Positions 39,766 through 48,376 of a stretch of DNA of 64,000 nt are shown piece by piece; position 1 is the stretch's first letter, and every line of letters begins with the position of its first letter. The DNA is from Hyphomicrobium sp. Its GTDB lineage: Bacteria; Pseudomonadota; Alphaproteobacteria; Rhizobiales; Hyphomicrobiaceae. A program made the translations under genes and the position numbers. Below the pieces are notes generated by a model, which saw only the letters and a program-made list of their open reading frames with translations, had not been told where the DNA came from and did not search any database. The stretch covers positions 682,001 through 746,000 of the forward strand of contig JASBTM010000017.1 of the NCBI GenBank assembly GCA_030148425.1, written 5' to 3'.

Positions 39766-40125
39766 ATGCCAATCATACCCTCTGCCGCCGCTGCCGATCA
39801 GGCCCTTTGGGCCTCACGACAAGACGCTCGTCTGACGGCGGCATCGAGCCAGCCGGCTACGGCCAGCAACCAAGTTCAAGCCAATCAAACGCGAGAAAAT
39901 AAGGTCAAGAACGCCGGACAGCAGTTCGAAGCCCTTTATCTACGGCAGATGCTTGACGAGTGGATGCCGAAGGACGCCGAAGATCTTTTCGGCGAGGGAA
40001 CGGCCGGCTCGGTGTGGCGATCCATGCTTGCGGACAATCTGGCGACCACGCTTTCCAAATCCGGCACGATCGGAATCGCGCAAATGATTTTCAAACCAGA
40101 AGCTGAAGGCTCTAAAGGAAAATAA
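39766..40125 (+). CDS. Rod-binding protein, FlgJ N-terminal-like
   Basis: The 119-residue protein has a short variable start followed by the rod-binding domain: VKNAGQQFEALYLRQMLDEW (about 47-66) and GTAGSVWRSMLADNLATTLS are its hallmarks. It lacks the muramidase domain found in enterobacterial FlgJ, as is usual in alphaproteobacteria. It should cap the growing rod in the periplasm. No signal peptide is visible, consistent with export by the flagellar system. It lies three bases before the next gene. Confidence 0.85.
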   Translation: MPIIPSAAAADQALWASRQDARLTAASSQPATASNQVQANQTRENKVKNAGQQFEALYLRQMLDEWMPKDAEDLFGEGTAGSVWRSMLADNLATTLSKSGTIGIAQMIFKPEAEGSKGK

Positions 40126-40128
40126 CGA

Positions 40129-40617
40129 ATGAGTGCTCCGGCGCTGGATTCTCAAGCCCGTTCTCCCCAGTCCCTCCAAACGACCTCCCATCCCAGCGGA
40201 TCGGGACACGGCGGGCGCCGCGCGCCGACGCATACGCGCTCTGGTGTGCATGATGCCGATGCGGCGCGCTCGGTCGTCTTTTCCGTCATTCAGCGCATCG
40301 AGGGAGATCTCGATGAAGAAACGCTTGCCCTGGATAGCTCGCCGAACTTCGACTTCAAGGCGTCGAACGATCGCAAGAGCCAGGGGCTCGTCGATCTCAA
40401 CCAAGCCATGAGACGCCTCAAGAGCAGCGATATCAACGACGATCTCGAGAGGCGGCTGCAGATTTTTCGCGGCAAGCTTGCGGTCAATCTGCGCAAGATC
40501 CGTCTCCATCTCGACGCTGTGAAAGAGATTACGGCGATGCTCTCCGAAGCCATCCAGAGCGCCGAATCTGACGGCACATATACCCGCAATATCGGACCGC
40601 AGCGGAGCACGCCGTGA
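40129..40617 (+). CDS. FlgN-like flagellar protein
   Basis: The 162-residue protein has a polar, low-complexity start (about 1-45) and then a helical body with FDFKASNDRKSQGLVDLNQA and KLAVNLRKIRLHLDAVKEIT. This resembles the FlgN-type chaperones for hook-associated proteins, especially the basic heptad and the KSQGL-type turn. The identification rests on weak similarity and on location between a rod-binding protein gene and two membrane proteins in a flagellar operon. Confidence 0.6.
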   Translation: MSAPALDSQARSPQSLQTTSHPSGSGHGGRRAPTHTRSGVHDADAARSVVFSVIQRIEGDLDEETLALDSSPNFDFKASNDRKSQGLVDLNQAMRRLKSSDINDDLERRLQIFRGKLAVNLRKIRLHLDAVKEITAMLSEAIQSAESDGTYTRNIGPQRSTP

Positions 40618-41069
40618 TTCGATCCCTGATACTTGCGCTCTTGACCTGCCTCTCAACCATCGGCGGCCTGTACGGCGCGATGACGTGGAAGGCGAATGCC
40701 AAGGCTCAGGTCAATCAGGACTCGCAAAACAAACTTCAGATCATGAAAACACGCATGGTGAGCGTGCCGCTTCTTTCCGGCGGTGAAGTCTTGGGATACG
40801 TGGTGACGCGTCTTCAGTTTCTCGCCGATCCGGATCTCGTGAAGCTCAGTTCCGTGGCGCCTGACGTGTTCGTGGCAGACGAAGCATTCCGCGAAATCTA
40901 CGAAAACGCACCCGAAGATATGAAGAACGGCCGCAAGCAGGCCATCAAGAAACTTCTAGCGGACATTACCGCCGGAGCGAATAAGCGTATCGGCCGCGAT
41001 GTCGTGAAGGACGTGATGATCGACAGTTGGACCTATCTCTCCAAACAAGACATGATGAAAAAACAATGA
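40614..41069 (+). CDS. Single-pass membrane protein of the flagellar operon
   Basis: A GTG start overlapping the previous stop gives 151 residues. One N-terminal hydrophobic segment (IRSLILALLTCLSTIGGLYG) is followed by a periplasmic-type domain with VPLLSGGEVLGYVVTRLQFL and DEAFREIYENAPEDM. The architecture recalls FliL, which stabilises the stator, but the sequence does not clearly match it. It sits in a coupled run of flagellar genes, which makes a motor or basal-body role likely. Confidence 0.6.
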   Translation: MIRSLILALLTCLSTIGGLYGAMTWKANAKAQVNQDSQNKLQIMKTRMVSVPLLSGGEVLGYVVTRLQFLADPDLVKLSSVAPDVFVADEAFREIYENAPEDMKNGRKQAIKKLLADITAGANKRIGRDVVKDVMIDSWTYLSKQDMMKKQ

Positions 41070-41635
41070 GCGCACTCGATACTGATTTCGGCTTCGATGC
41101 CGTCTTTCGGAAATCCGCAAATGAACTCAAGCTGCGTCTCACGAGGGACGCGCTGTCGACTCCGAAAGCTGTTTCGGCTAAGCGGCGGGGCGGCGTTGCC
41201 GCATTCGCGATCTTTGCTGGACTCGGGGTATTGTCGCTTGGAATTTTCCTGATCGGATATTCGGCGTTGCTATCGGACACGCCAGAAATCTGGATCCATC
41301 GCCTGATGGCGCTTGCTATCGTCCAGAGCATTCTCATAGGCGCCGTGACGATGAAGCTGATGCCGCTTATAGAGCGCCGCACATCGAACATCATAATCGG
41401 CGTCGGGTCACGCGCGACGCCGGCCGTCGGCACTCCGCGCAATAATAATACGGCGAGCTTATCACTCGATCCGGTGCCGCCGCCGTTACCCGAACCGCCA
41501 AAGCCGGTTATCGGCGGTCGACTCGCGGGACGCGAATTCCTCGAATACGACGACGGATCGATCGAGATCGATACGCTCGTCGGGCGCCGGCGCTTTGTGT
41601 CGCTCGATGCCGCTAAGGAGTTCGTCGGCTCGTAA
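41066..41635 (+). CDS. Two-helix membrane protein, last gene of the flhA operon
   Basis: The ATG overlaps the previous stop by four bases. The 189-residue product has a cytoplasmic start, two transmembrane helices (about 48-70 and 79-102), a proline-rich linker (DPVPPPLPEPPKP) and a small C-terminal unit (FLEYDDGSIEIDTLVGRRRF). The family is unknown to me. It is convergent with the last chemotaxis gene, four bases apart, without a visible terminator between. Confidence 0.6.
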   Translation: MSALDTDFGFDAVFRKSANELKLRLTRDALSTPKAVSAKRRGGVAAFAIFAGLGVLSLGIFLIGYSALLSDTPEIWIHRLMALAIVQSILIGAVTMKLMPLIERRTSNIIIGVGSRATPAVGTPRNNNTASLSLDPVPPPLPEPPKPVIGGRLAGREFLEYDDGSIEIDTLVGRRRFVSLDAAKEFVGS

Positions 41636-41638
41636 CCT

Positions 41639-42037
41639 TCAGGCGGTCAGCGGCCAGGCGTTGAAATCTTCAAATTCCCCCGTCGACTCTGGTCGCTCAC
41701 TGCTTTGCCCGGTCAGACGGTCGCGCACATCGGCGAGCTTGACCGTTTCGGCAGCGCCTTTCAGATCGATCTTCCAATCGGATGAGGAATGATTGGCCAA
41801 ACCGTTCACGAAGTCGGCTATGGCACCGAGACTTTGGCAAAGCTTATCGAGGCTTTGTAGTTCGTAGATCGATTGCGAACCGCCGAAGGCTCCGGCAACG
41901 ACGAGGTTGCCGATCAGATTCTGAAGATCGCTTGCCTCGTTCGACAAATTCCGAACTTCGTGTGAAACCGTAAGAAGGACATCGGCGACCGGTGTCTCCG
42001 CGCCGTTTGTTTTTCCGCCGTTATTGCCGTCTTGCAT
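41639..42037 (-). CDS. Small last gene of the chemotaxis operon (CheT position)
   Basis: The 132-residue acidic, helical product (VADVLLTVSHEVRNLSNEAS, LQNLIGNLVVAGAFGGSQSI) has no named domain. It follows cheD by 26 bases at the place where rhizobial che operons end with the short gene called orf10 or cheT. By position it is a CheT counterpart; I cannot confirm homology by eye. The last helices and the hydrophobic AGAFGG turn suggest a small helical bundle. Confidence 0.6.
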   Translation of the reverse strand: MQDGNNGGKTNGAETPVADVLLTVSHEVRNLSNEASDLQNLIGNLVVAGAFGGSQSIYELQSLDKLCQSLGAIADFVNGLANHSSSDWKIDLKGAAETVKLADVRDRLTGQSSERPESTGEFEDFNAWPLTA

Positions 42038-42063
42038 TTTCCTGCATTCCTCGGCTGATGCCG

Positions 42064-42612
42064 TTAGAAAAGTTCCAGTTCTCCAGCGTTCGCAGCAATT
42101 GATGCGGCCGGCAGCTTGATCGGCTGCTCGATCTCGGTCGAACCGGTGAGGAGGATTTGCCGCGCGCGACCGGAAACCGGCCAGTACTGGATACGTCGTC
42201 CCTGCGGCCCACCTGTGCTGCCACCGATGAACGGAATCCCTTCGGCCTTGAGAAAGCGTTGCGCGAAATCAACGTTATTCTTTCCGATATCCGAATGAGA
42301 ACGCACCGTCTGTGCACCGCCGAACAACTTCGCTTCCAGTCGATCGCGCCGGGCACCGGCTTTTAAAAGCCCATTGACTAGCAATTCCATCAGATGGACG
42401 CCCATCCGCTCCGCCTCGTCGTTCCTGCTGCGATTGAGATCTCCAGGCAAGAGAAAGTGGTTCATGCCGCCGACTCCCGCAAGCGGGTCTCGGATGCAAG
42501 CCGCAACGCAGGATCCCAGCAGCGTCGTAACCATGACGTTGCGATCAGACGTGACGAAATACTCACCCTGAATGATGTGAACGCGCGTTTCGGGTGACGT
42601 CGCGAGGGTCAT
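42064..42612 (-). CDS. cheD: Chemoreceptor glutamine deamidase CheD
   Basis: The 182-residue protein contains the CheD active site: the nucleophile Cys in [15 protein letters not shown] (near 36), the His in [12 protein letters not shown] (near 53) and Thr/Gly in KLFGGAQTV. CheD deamidates receptor glutamines and so adjusts receptor sensitivity. ATG 42612 overlaps the cheY2 stop (ATGA), so cheY2 and cheD are coupled. Confidence 0.94.
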   Translation of the reverse strand: MTLATSPETRVHIIQGEYFVTSDRNVMVTTLLGSCVAACIRDPLAGVGGMNHFLLPGDLNRSRNDEAERMGVHLMELLVNGLLKAGARRDRLEAKLFGGAQTVRSHSDIGKNNVDFAQRFLKAEGIPFIGGSTGGPQGRRIQYWPVSGRARQILLTGSTEIEQPIKLPAASIAANAGELELF

Positions 42613-42998
42613 GTCAGCTTTCCGACGACGGCCTCGATGCACGTCTTCAACTGCGGTACCGAGAACGGCTTGGCGAGGAAGTTATTCAAGCCCCACTTCT
42701 TGCCCTCATCGATAAGAGCCTTGTCGCCCTTGCCGGTCACAAGAATGAAACCAACTTTACTTGTCGGAGTGTGCTGGCGAAGCGCGCGAAGCAATTGCAT
42801 GCCATCGATTTTCGGCATGTTGAAATCTGAAATGACGAGATGGCATGGCGCCGTCATCATCATTTTCAAACCTTCTTCGCCGTCCTTTGCCACCTTGAAC
42901 GACTTCAATCCGATCTGATCGAGGCCGTCCGTCAGCAACGCGCGACTGACTGACGTGTCATCCACGACGAGAATAGATAACTGCTGCATTGAGGGCAT
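42609..42998 (-). CDS. cheY: Single-domain response regulator CheY2
   Basis: The 129-residue receiver domain shows the acidic pair in [12 protein letters not shown] (about 12-13), phospho-acceptor Asp in [13 protein letters not shown] (about 58), Thr in [11 protein letters not shown] and Lys in [17 protein letters not shown] 42998 follows an ideal AGGAGG by eight bases. Its position between cheB and cheD matches CheY2 of rhizobial che operons, the regulator that binds the motor and slows or stops it. Confidence 0.92.
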   Translation of the reverse strand: MPSMQQLSILVVDDTSVSRALLTDGLDQIGLKSFKVAKDGEEGLKMMMTAPCHLVISDFNMPKIDGMQLLRALRQHTPTSKVGFILVTGKGDKALIDEGKKWGLNNFLAKPFSVPQLKTCIEAVVGKLT

Positions 42999-43010
42999 TC
43001 GCTTCACCTC

Positions 43011-44054
43011 CTAGTGAGTCTTGTTCTTCGTTGTTTCAGAAATGATTGCCGCCGAGAGCTTATCGAGTGGGAGCTGCTTTTGGACAGCACCCAGCTCAAA
43101 GGCTACCTTGGGCATGCCATAGACGATGCAGCTGGCCTCGCTTTGACCGAATGTCTTGGCTCCGGCATTGCGCATGGCGAGAAGCCCTTTTGCGCCGTCT
43201 TTGCCCATGCCGGTCAGAATGGCGCCGACCGCATTGGATTTGCAGTTGTGGGCGACAGATTCGAACATCACATCAACGGACGGACAGTGACCGTTGACAC
43301 GCTCGCCGGATCTCAGCCTGCAGCGTCGATCCGCGGTGATTTCCAAATGCTCGCTGCCTCCAGGTGCAAGAAAGACGTGGCCTGGGAGCAGTTTTACGCC
43401 GTCTACAGCTTCCTGCACCTTCGGTGCGCAAAGTCGATCCAAACGATTGGCGAAGCTGCGCGTGAAGGAGGGCGGCATATGCTGCGTTATGACGGTCGGC
43501 GGACAATTTTCGGGAAAGCCCGAAAGGAGTTCGGTCAGCGCCTCGACGCCGCCCGTCGAAGCGCCGATGGCCACGACACGTCCGTCCGATACATAATCTG
43601 GATGTAGCGCATGGCCACGCGCAGCATCCTTACCGCGCGTCTCGGTGGTAACGAGAGCGCGGACGCGGGCTGACGCCGCGATCCTGACCTTAAATGGCAA
43701 CTCTTCGAAGTTGTGCTCGTTACCCGGACGCGGCTTTTCAATGCAGTCTATCGCACCGATCTCGAGCGCTTGGATCGTCTCCTCGGCGCCACGGCCAGTC
43801 AATGTCGACACCATGATCACAGGCATCGGTCGCAACCGCATTATTTTTTCGAGGAATTCCAAACCGCTCATGTTCGGCATTTCGACATCGAGCGTGACGA
43901 CATCGGGATTGAGGGCTTTTATTGCCTGCCGGGCTTGGATCGGATCTTCAGCCTGGCCGACCACTTCTATCCCTGGATCCTTAGCGAGCGCGGTCGCTAT
44001 CAGGCCGCGCATGGTGGAAGAATCGTCGACCACGAGTACTCTGACTTTCTTCAT
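43011..44054 (-). CDS. cheB: Chemotaxis glutamate methylesterase CheB
   Basis: The 347-residue protein has an N-terminal receiver ([13 protein letters not shown]; Asp in [16 protein letters not shown] near 56) and a C-terminal esterase. The catalytic triad is in [18 protein letters not shown] (Ser near 166), [15 protein letters not shown] (His near 192) and [12 protein letters not shown] (Asp near 288). It removes methyl groups from receptors once phosphorylated by CheA. ATG 44054 overlaps the cheR stop; the longer frame upstream runs inside cheR. Confidence 0.96.
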   Translation of the reverse strand: MKKVRVLVVDDSSTMRGLIATALAKDPGIEVVGQAEDPIQARQAIKALNPDVVTLDVEMPNMSGLEFLEKIMRLRPMPVIMVSTLTGRGAEETIQALEIGAIDCIEKPRPGNEHNFEELPFKVRIAASARVRALVTTETRGKDAARGHALHPDYVSDGRVVAIGASTGGVEALTELLSGFPENCPPTVITQHMPPSFTRSFANRLDRLCAPKVQEAVDGVKLLPGHVFLAPGGSEHLEITADRRCRLRSGERVNGHCPSVDVMFESVAHNCKSNAVGAILTGMGKDGAKGLLAMRNAGAKTFGQSEASCIVYGMPKVAFELGAVQKQLPLDKLSAAIISETTKNKTH

Positions 44055-44944
44055 GGGTTCCTGCCTCCCTTCTTGCGATACGTTGTGATGCCGTCGCTCG
44101 ACAGAAGGGCATTGGCCGGACCTCCGACGCGTTCGGAGTGCCCGATATAGAGTGCGCCGTTCTCTTTCAGGAGACCCGCCAAACGCTTCCAAATGGTGTT
44201 TTGCGTTTCGCGATCGAAGTAGATCACGACGTTGCGGCAGAAGATGGCGTCGAACGGCCCTTTGAAGTTCCAAGGCCCCATGAGATTAAGCTCGTGGAAG
44301 GAAACGAGGGAACGTACATCGTCCGCCACTCGCATTGTCGTTCCACCGGCGCTCTCAAGATCGGCCGCGAACCATTTGGCGCGCAAGGCGGGCGGTACGT
44401 CACCTAGCTCGTCCTTCTGGTAGCAACCCTTGCGCCCATGCGCGACGACATGCGGATTAAGATCCGTCGCGAGAATACGAACGTCGAGAGACGCGGCTTC
44501 CGGAATGACCGAGAGTACCGTCAGCGCCATCGAGTAAGGCTCTTGGCCGGTCGAGCAGGCCGCAGACCAAAGTCTGACGCGATTTCCGCGGCGAGCCGAC
44601 TCCACGAGCGGCGCAATGATCTCAGTGCGAAGATGCTCGAAATGATGAGGTTCGCGGAAGAAGCGCGTGACGTTTGTCGTGAGCGCCGCGATCATGCTGT
44701 TGCGCTCTTCGTCGCTCTCGCGGACCGTCACGCAGTAGTCGGAGAACGATCTGATCCCGAGCGCGCGGAGTCGTTTCGCGAGCCGCGAATAGACCAGCGT
44801 CGCCTTCGAATAAGGTAAGTCTATGCCCGCTTCGGACTTTGCAATGCGCGCGATTTCGCGAAAGTTCGCATCAGAAAACGCGAACTCTCCCGTGAGCAAG
44901 GCTCCCGAAATCGCCGACGCAGAATTTTGTGTTTCCGGCGTCAT
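44051..44944 (-). CDS. cheR: Chemotaxis methyltransferase CheR
   Basis: The 297-residue protein has a CheR N-terminal helical domain ([20 protein letters not shown]) and a SAM-binding domain with [20 protein letters not shown] (about 110) and the catalytic core [20 protein letters not shown] (about 235). It methylates receptor glutamates using S-adenosylmethionine. Its ATG overlaps the cheW stop and its stop overlaps the cheB start. Confidence 0.96.
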   Translation of the reverse strand: MTPETQNSASAISGALLTGEFAFSDANFREIARIAKSEAGIDLPYSKATLVYSRLAKRLRALGIRSFSDYCVTVRESDEERNSMIAALTTNVTRFFREPHHFEHLRTEIIAPLVESARRGNRVRLWSAACSTGQEPYSMALTVLSVIPEAASLDVRILATDLNPHVVAHGRKGCYQKDELGDVPPALRAKWFAADLESAGGTTMRVADDVRSLVSFHELNLMGPWNFKGPFDAIFCRNVVIYFDRETQNTIWKRLAGLLKENGALYIGHSERVGGPANALLSSDGITTYRKKGGRNP

Positions 44945-45408
44945 GCGGCGGCCTTCGCGCTGACGGGCAGCACGCAATCGAGAGCGACAATGCTGATCAT
45001 CCGACCATCGACGGCATAGACGCCCTTTACGAATGTTTTTGCCAAATCCGACGCGATATCCGGCGTCGGCTGCATCGAGGCCTCTGGCACTGTCAGAATG
45101 TCGGAGACGGCGTCGACGAGAAGGCCAATCACCTGCTGGTGGACTTGCACGACGATGATCACGCTACGCGGCGTCGGCTCGGTCAATCCCAATCCGAAGC
45201 GCATAGCGAGATCGACGATGGGAAGCACGGCGCCGCGCAAGTTGATGACGCCGCGGACGTAGGCCGGCGCATGAGGCAAGGGCGTCGCCAGAGTCCAGCC
45301 GCGGATCTCCCGCACGCCCATTATGTCGATGCAGAATTCCTGCGTGCCGACGTGGAACGATACAAACTCGCGATTGATGCCGACGGCCGACAGACCGGTG
45401 TTTTCCAT
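44941..45408 (-). CDS. cheW: Chemotaxis adaptor CheW
   Basis: The 155-residue protein is a single CheW domain with [20 protein letters not shown] (about 17-36), [20 protein letters not shown] (about 57-76) and [12 protein letters not shown]. It links receptors to CheA in arrays. It lies five bases after cheA and overlaps cheR. Confidence 0.95.
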   Translation of the reverse strand: MENTGLSAVGINREFVSFHVGTQEFCIDIMGVREIRGWTLATPLPHAPAYVRGVINLRGAVLPIVDLAMRFGLGLTEPTPRSVIIVVQVHQQVIGLLVDAVSDILTVPEASMQPTPDIASDLAKTFVKGVYAVDGRMISIVALDCVLPVSAKAAA

Positions 45409-45413
45409 TGTTA

Positions 45414-47564
45414 TTATCCTACTGTCCCAAAGCGAAGGCTTTCGCCGAGATGGTCTTCGAACGTGCCTGAGACCAAAGCGTCGACGTCGAGAATGAGCGC
45501 GACGCGCCCATCGCCGAGAATGGTGGCCGCTGCGATGCCGGCCACCGCCCCATAATTCGTTTCCAGACTTTTGATGACGACTTGGCGCTGGTCTTGAATG
45601 GAATCAACGAGCAACGCGTTGCGCGCGCCGCCTCCGGTCTCGACCAGTATCGCGACGCTACGCTCCGGGTCCGCAGGCGTGTCGCGGAAACCCAGCTGAG
45701 TGCCGACGTCGATCAGCGGAACAAACGTATTGCGAATTGCCATCACACGACCTTCGGCGCCAAGGCCGTGCAACTCGCCCTTCTTCGGCTTCAGCGTTTC
45801 GACAATGGCGGTCAATGGCACGACCAACGTCTGGCCTGCCACCGAAACGGCCATGCCATCCAAGACGGCAAGCGTAAGAGGAAGGCTCATTGAGAACGTT
45901 GACCCCTGACCGGGTCGCGACGAGATCGAAATGCGGCCGCCAAGTGCTTGAATCGAGCGCTTGACGACATCCATGCCGACGCCGCGCCCCGATATGCTCG
46001 AGATCGTTGCCGCAGTAGAGAACCCCGGAAGAAAAAGTAGATTGTCTATATCGCTGTCGGAGAGTTGAGCGTCCGGCGATATCAGCCCCTTCTTGATGGC
46101 CGATGCCCGTACTTTCGGGCGATCTATGCCGGCGCCATCATCGGAGATCTCGATCACGATACGACCAGAGCGATGGGCCGCGCTCAAGCGCACGTTACCC
46201 TCCGCCGGTTTGCCCGCGGCGACTCGTGCTTCCGGAGACTCGATGCCGTGATCGACCGCATTGCGAATCATATGCGTCAGCGGGTCCGCGAGACGTTCGA
46301 CGACCGTTTTGTCGACTTCGGTGGCTTCACCGTCGGTTTTAAGGCGAACTTCTTTTCCCGTAGCGTCCGCGACTTCGCGGACGATGCGCGACATTCTCTG
46401 GAAGAGCGGTTTCACAGGTTGCGCGCGAATTGCCATCACGCTTTCCTGAATTTCGCGCGTGAGCTGCTCAAGTTCCTCAAGGCCGATAATGACCGAGGAA
46501 GAGCCTGCGAAATTTGCCTCGAGCACACGCTGCGACAGCATCGCTTGATTGATGACGAGTTCGCCCACGAGGTTAATCAAGCGATCGACACGGTCGAATT
46601 CGACTCGAATCGTCGTCTGAGCGGCGGGCACGGCAGCAGCCTTGGGCACTTCCGCGATCGGAGACGCAGCAGCGCTGACCTCGGCCGTGGAAGTATTCAG
46701 CGGGGTTTCGGGCACGACGCTGTCAGTCGTCGACATCGCAGGTTCTTCGGTGCCACTCAAAGCCCGCGCGAGCAACGCTGCGATGTCAGCATCGGAGACT
46801 TCCGGCTGCCCGTCCGTTTCGATCGATAGTTCGGCCTCGCCCTCGACGAATTCGAAAATCTCTCGAACCGCCTCGATGGGAGATTCGGAAGAGAGCTTGA
46901 TGTCCCAAGAGAGATAGGCCCCTGCTGGATCGATGGCATCGAGATCCGGGACCGCATCCGTATGGCACTCGACCTCGATCGTGCCGAGGCGAGCGAGTTC
47001 CCGGATGATCAATGCTGCTTCATTGGCATTCGCATAGAGTTCAGAGCGGGGCGCAAATTTTATGCGATAATCGTGGCGAGACGCACTCGCTGGCTCCGGA
47101 GCGATATCCGGCAAACCGAAGTCTATGACGGCCGGCTGGAAATCGATAACTTCTTCGACCTCTTCTTCCCCGTCGACAAGCGTCAGCGCTCTTACCTCTT
47201 CGGCGACGCCCTCATAGCTCGACTCATCGATCTCCTTGCCGTCGCGCGACGCCTCAACCAGGTCCGAAAGAACGTCGGCGGCTCGGAGCATCGGCTTCAT
47301 CACTTCCGCCGTCGGCGCCAGCTTTCCGCTGCGAACGTGGTCGAGCGCAGTCTCGAACGTATGAGCGAACTGAACGAGCGCAGCCAGCTTGAATGCGCCA
47401 GCTCCACCCTTGATCGAATGTACGGCACGAAACACGGCGTTGACAGTTTCTGAATCGGCGGCGCCTTCATCCATCGCGAGCAAACCGACTTCCATTTCGG
47501 AGAGCTGTTCCTCGCACTCCTGAAAGAAGGTCTGCCGGATGGCAGCCATCGTATCGACGGTCAT
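45414..47564 (-). CDS. cheA: Chemotaxis histidine kinase CheA
   Basis: The 716-residue kinase has an N-terminal Hpt domain whose phospho-His is in [15 protein letters not shown] (near residue 50). A long linker region (about 150-300) follows with a likely response-regulator-binding unit, then dimerisation, an ATPase domain ([20 protein letters not shown] as the N box, [20 protein letters not shown] as the G box) and a CheW-like regulatory domain at the end. It phosphorylates the CheY and CheB proteins of this operon. Confidence 0.96.
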   Translation of the reverse strand: MTVDTMAAIRQTFFQECEEQLSEMEVGLLAMDEGAADSETVNAVFRAVHSIKGGAGAFKLAALVQFAHTFETALDHVRSGKLAPTAEVMKPMLRAADVLSDLVEASRDGKEIDESSYEGVAEEVRALTLVDGEEEVEEVIDFQPAVIDFGLPDIAPEPASASRHDYRIKFAPRSELYANANEAALIIRELARLGTIEVECHTDAVPDLDAIDPAGAYLSWDIKLSSESPIEAVREIFEFVEGEAELSIETDGQPEVSDADIAALLARALSGTEEPAMSTTDSVVPETPLNTSTAEVSAAASPIAEVPKAAAVPAAQTTIRVEFDRVDRLINLVGELVINQAMLSQRVLEANFAGSSSVIIGLEELEQLTREIQESVMAIRAQPVKPLFQRMSRIVREVADATGKEVRLKTDGEATEVDKTVVERLADPLTHMIRNAVDHGIESPEARVAAGKPAEGNVRLSAAHRSGRIVIEISDDGAGIDRPKVRASAIKKGLISPDAQLSDSDIDNLLFLPGFSTAATISSISGRGVGMDVVKRSIQALGGRISISSRPGQGSTFSMSLPLTLAVLDGMAVSVAGQTLVVPLTAIVETLKPKKGELHGLGAEGRVMAIRNTFVPLIDVGTQLGFRDTPADPERSVAILVETGGGARNALLVDSIQDQRQVVIKSLETNYGAVAGIAAATILGDGRVALILDVDALVSGTFEDHLGESLRFGTVG

Positions 47565-47579
47565 TGCATTTCTCTTCGA

Positions 47580-47945
47580 TTAGGCTGCGACACGCCGGAT
47601 AGCTGCGATCAACTTGCTCGGCTCAAACGGCTTCACGATCCAGCCGGTGGCTCCAGCTTCTTTGGCGCGCATCTTCTTTGCCATGTCGCTTTCAGTCGTT
47701 AAAACTAAGATCGGCACACGACGGTAGCGCGTGTCCTTGCGGACGGCCTCTATCAAGCCAAAGCCGTCCATCTTCGGCATATTGATGTCGGTGACGATAA
47801 CGTCCGGCACTGCAGTCTGAAGCACCTCGAGACCGTGCACTCCGTCCTCAGCTTGGATCACGTTGAAGCCCGCCTCGGCGAGAGCCATCCTCAACATGTC
47901 TCGCATCGTGCGGGAATCGTCGACGGTCAATATCGTCTGGGTCAT
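47580..47945 (-). CDS. cheY: Single-domain response regulator CheY1
   Basis: The 121-residue receiver carries acidic residues in ILTVDDSRTMRDML, phospho-acceptor Asp in VIVTDINMPKMDGFGLIEAV (near 54), Thr in ILVLTTESD and Lys in GWIVKPFEPSKLI. It lies directly upstream of cheA, the position of CheY1 in rhizobia, which acts as a phosphate sink with the help of the STAS protein encoded next to it. Its ATG overlaps the STAS gene stop. Confidence 0.93.
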   Translation of the reverse strand: MTQTILTVDDSRTMRDMLRMALAEAGFNVIQAEDGVHGLEVLQTAVPDVIVTDINMPKMDGFGLIEAVRKDTRYRRVPILVLTTESDMAKKMRAKEAGATGWIVKPFEPSKLIAAIRRVAA

Positions 47946-48376
47946 CTAGAAAATCCTTCGATCAAGAGGTGTTCGCGCGATAATCCGACAAGGGCTATCG
48001 TATCGAGAAACTCGGAAGCGGGATTCGTGACTGCGTAGCTCTGGCCGTCTGCCTGCCAGGTCTTTGCAGCAGCAAGCAAAATCTGTACGGCCTGCATGCC
48101 AGTTCGGCGAACCTGTCCAGCGTCCACGGCTAGCGGCGCGCCGCGACGCGCCAACAGCAGTCCCCTCAGTTCGGTTGCCGCCGAGAAATCAAGGTTTTCC
48201 GGAAGAACCATTTGTCCGCTCGTGGCTGCGTCGATGCCTGGAGACTCTTCTGCAGCCATCTCCTGCGTCAGCACCTCCTCGCTAACAGCGACTGATGCGG
48301 GCTTCGACCTCGCCTTCGGGGCACGCCGTTTCTGAGGCGCTTTCTTGGGCGCATTTTTTGCGTCTTTACGAGCCAT
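47942..48376 (-). CDS. STAS-domain chemotaxis protein (CheS position)
   Basis: The 144-residue protein starts with a basic, Ala/Pro/Lys-rich segment ([18 protein letters not shown], about 1-30), has an acidic linker, then a STAS-like domain (about 50-144) with LPENLDFSAATELRGLLLAR and GQVRRTGMQAVQILLAAAKT. It sits between the receptor and CheY1 genes, where S. meliloti has cheS, whose product binds CheA and speeds CheY1 dephosphorylation. The basic extension is longer than I would expect of CheS. Confidence 0.75.
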   Translation of the reverse strand: MARKDAKNAPKKAPQKRRAPKARSKPASVAVSEEVLTQEMAAEESPGIDAATSGQMVLPENLDFSAATELRGLLLARRGAPLAVDAGQVRRTGMQAVQILLAAAKTWQADGQSYAVTNPASEFLDTIALVGLSREHLLIEGFSR

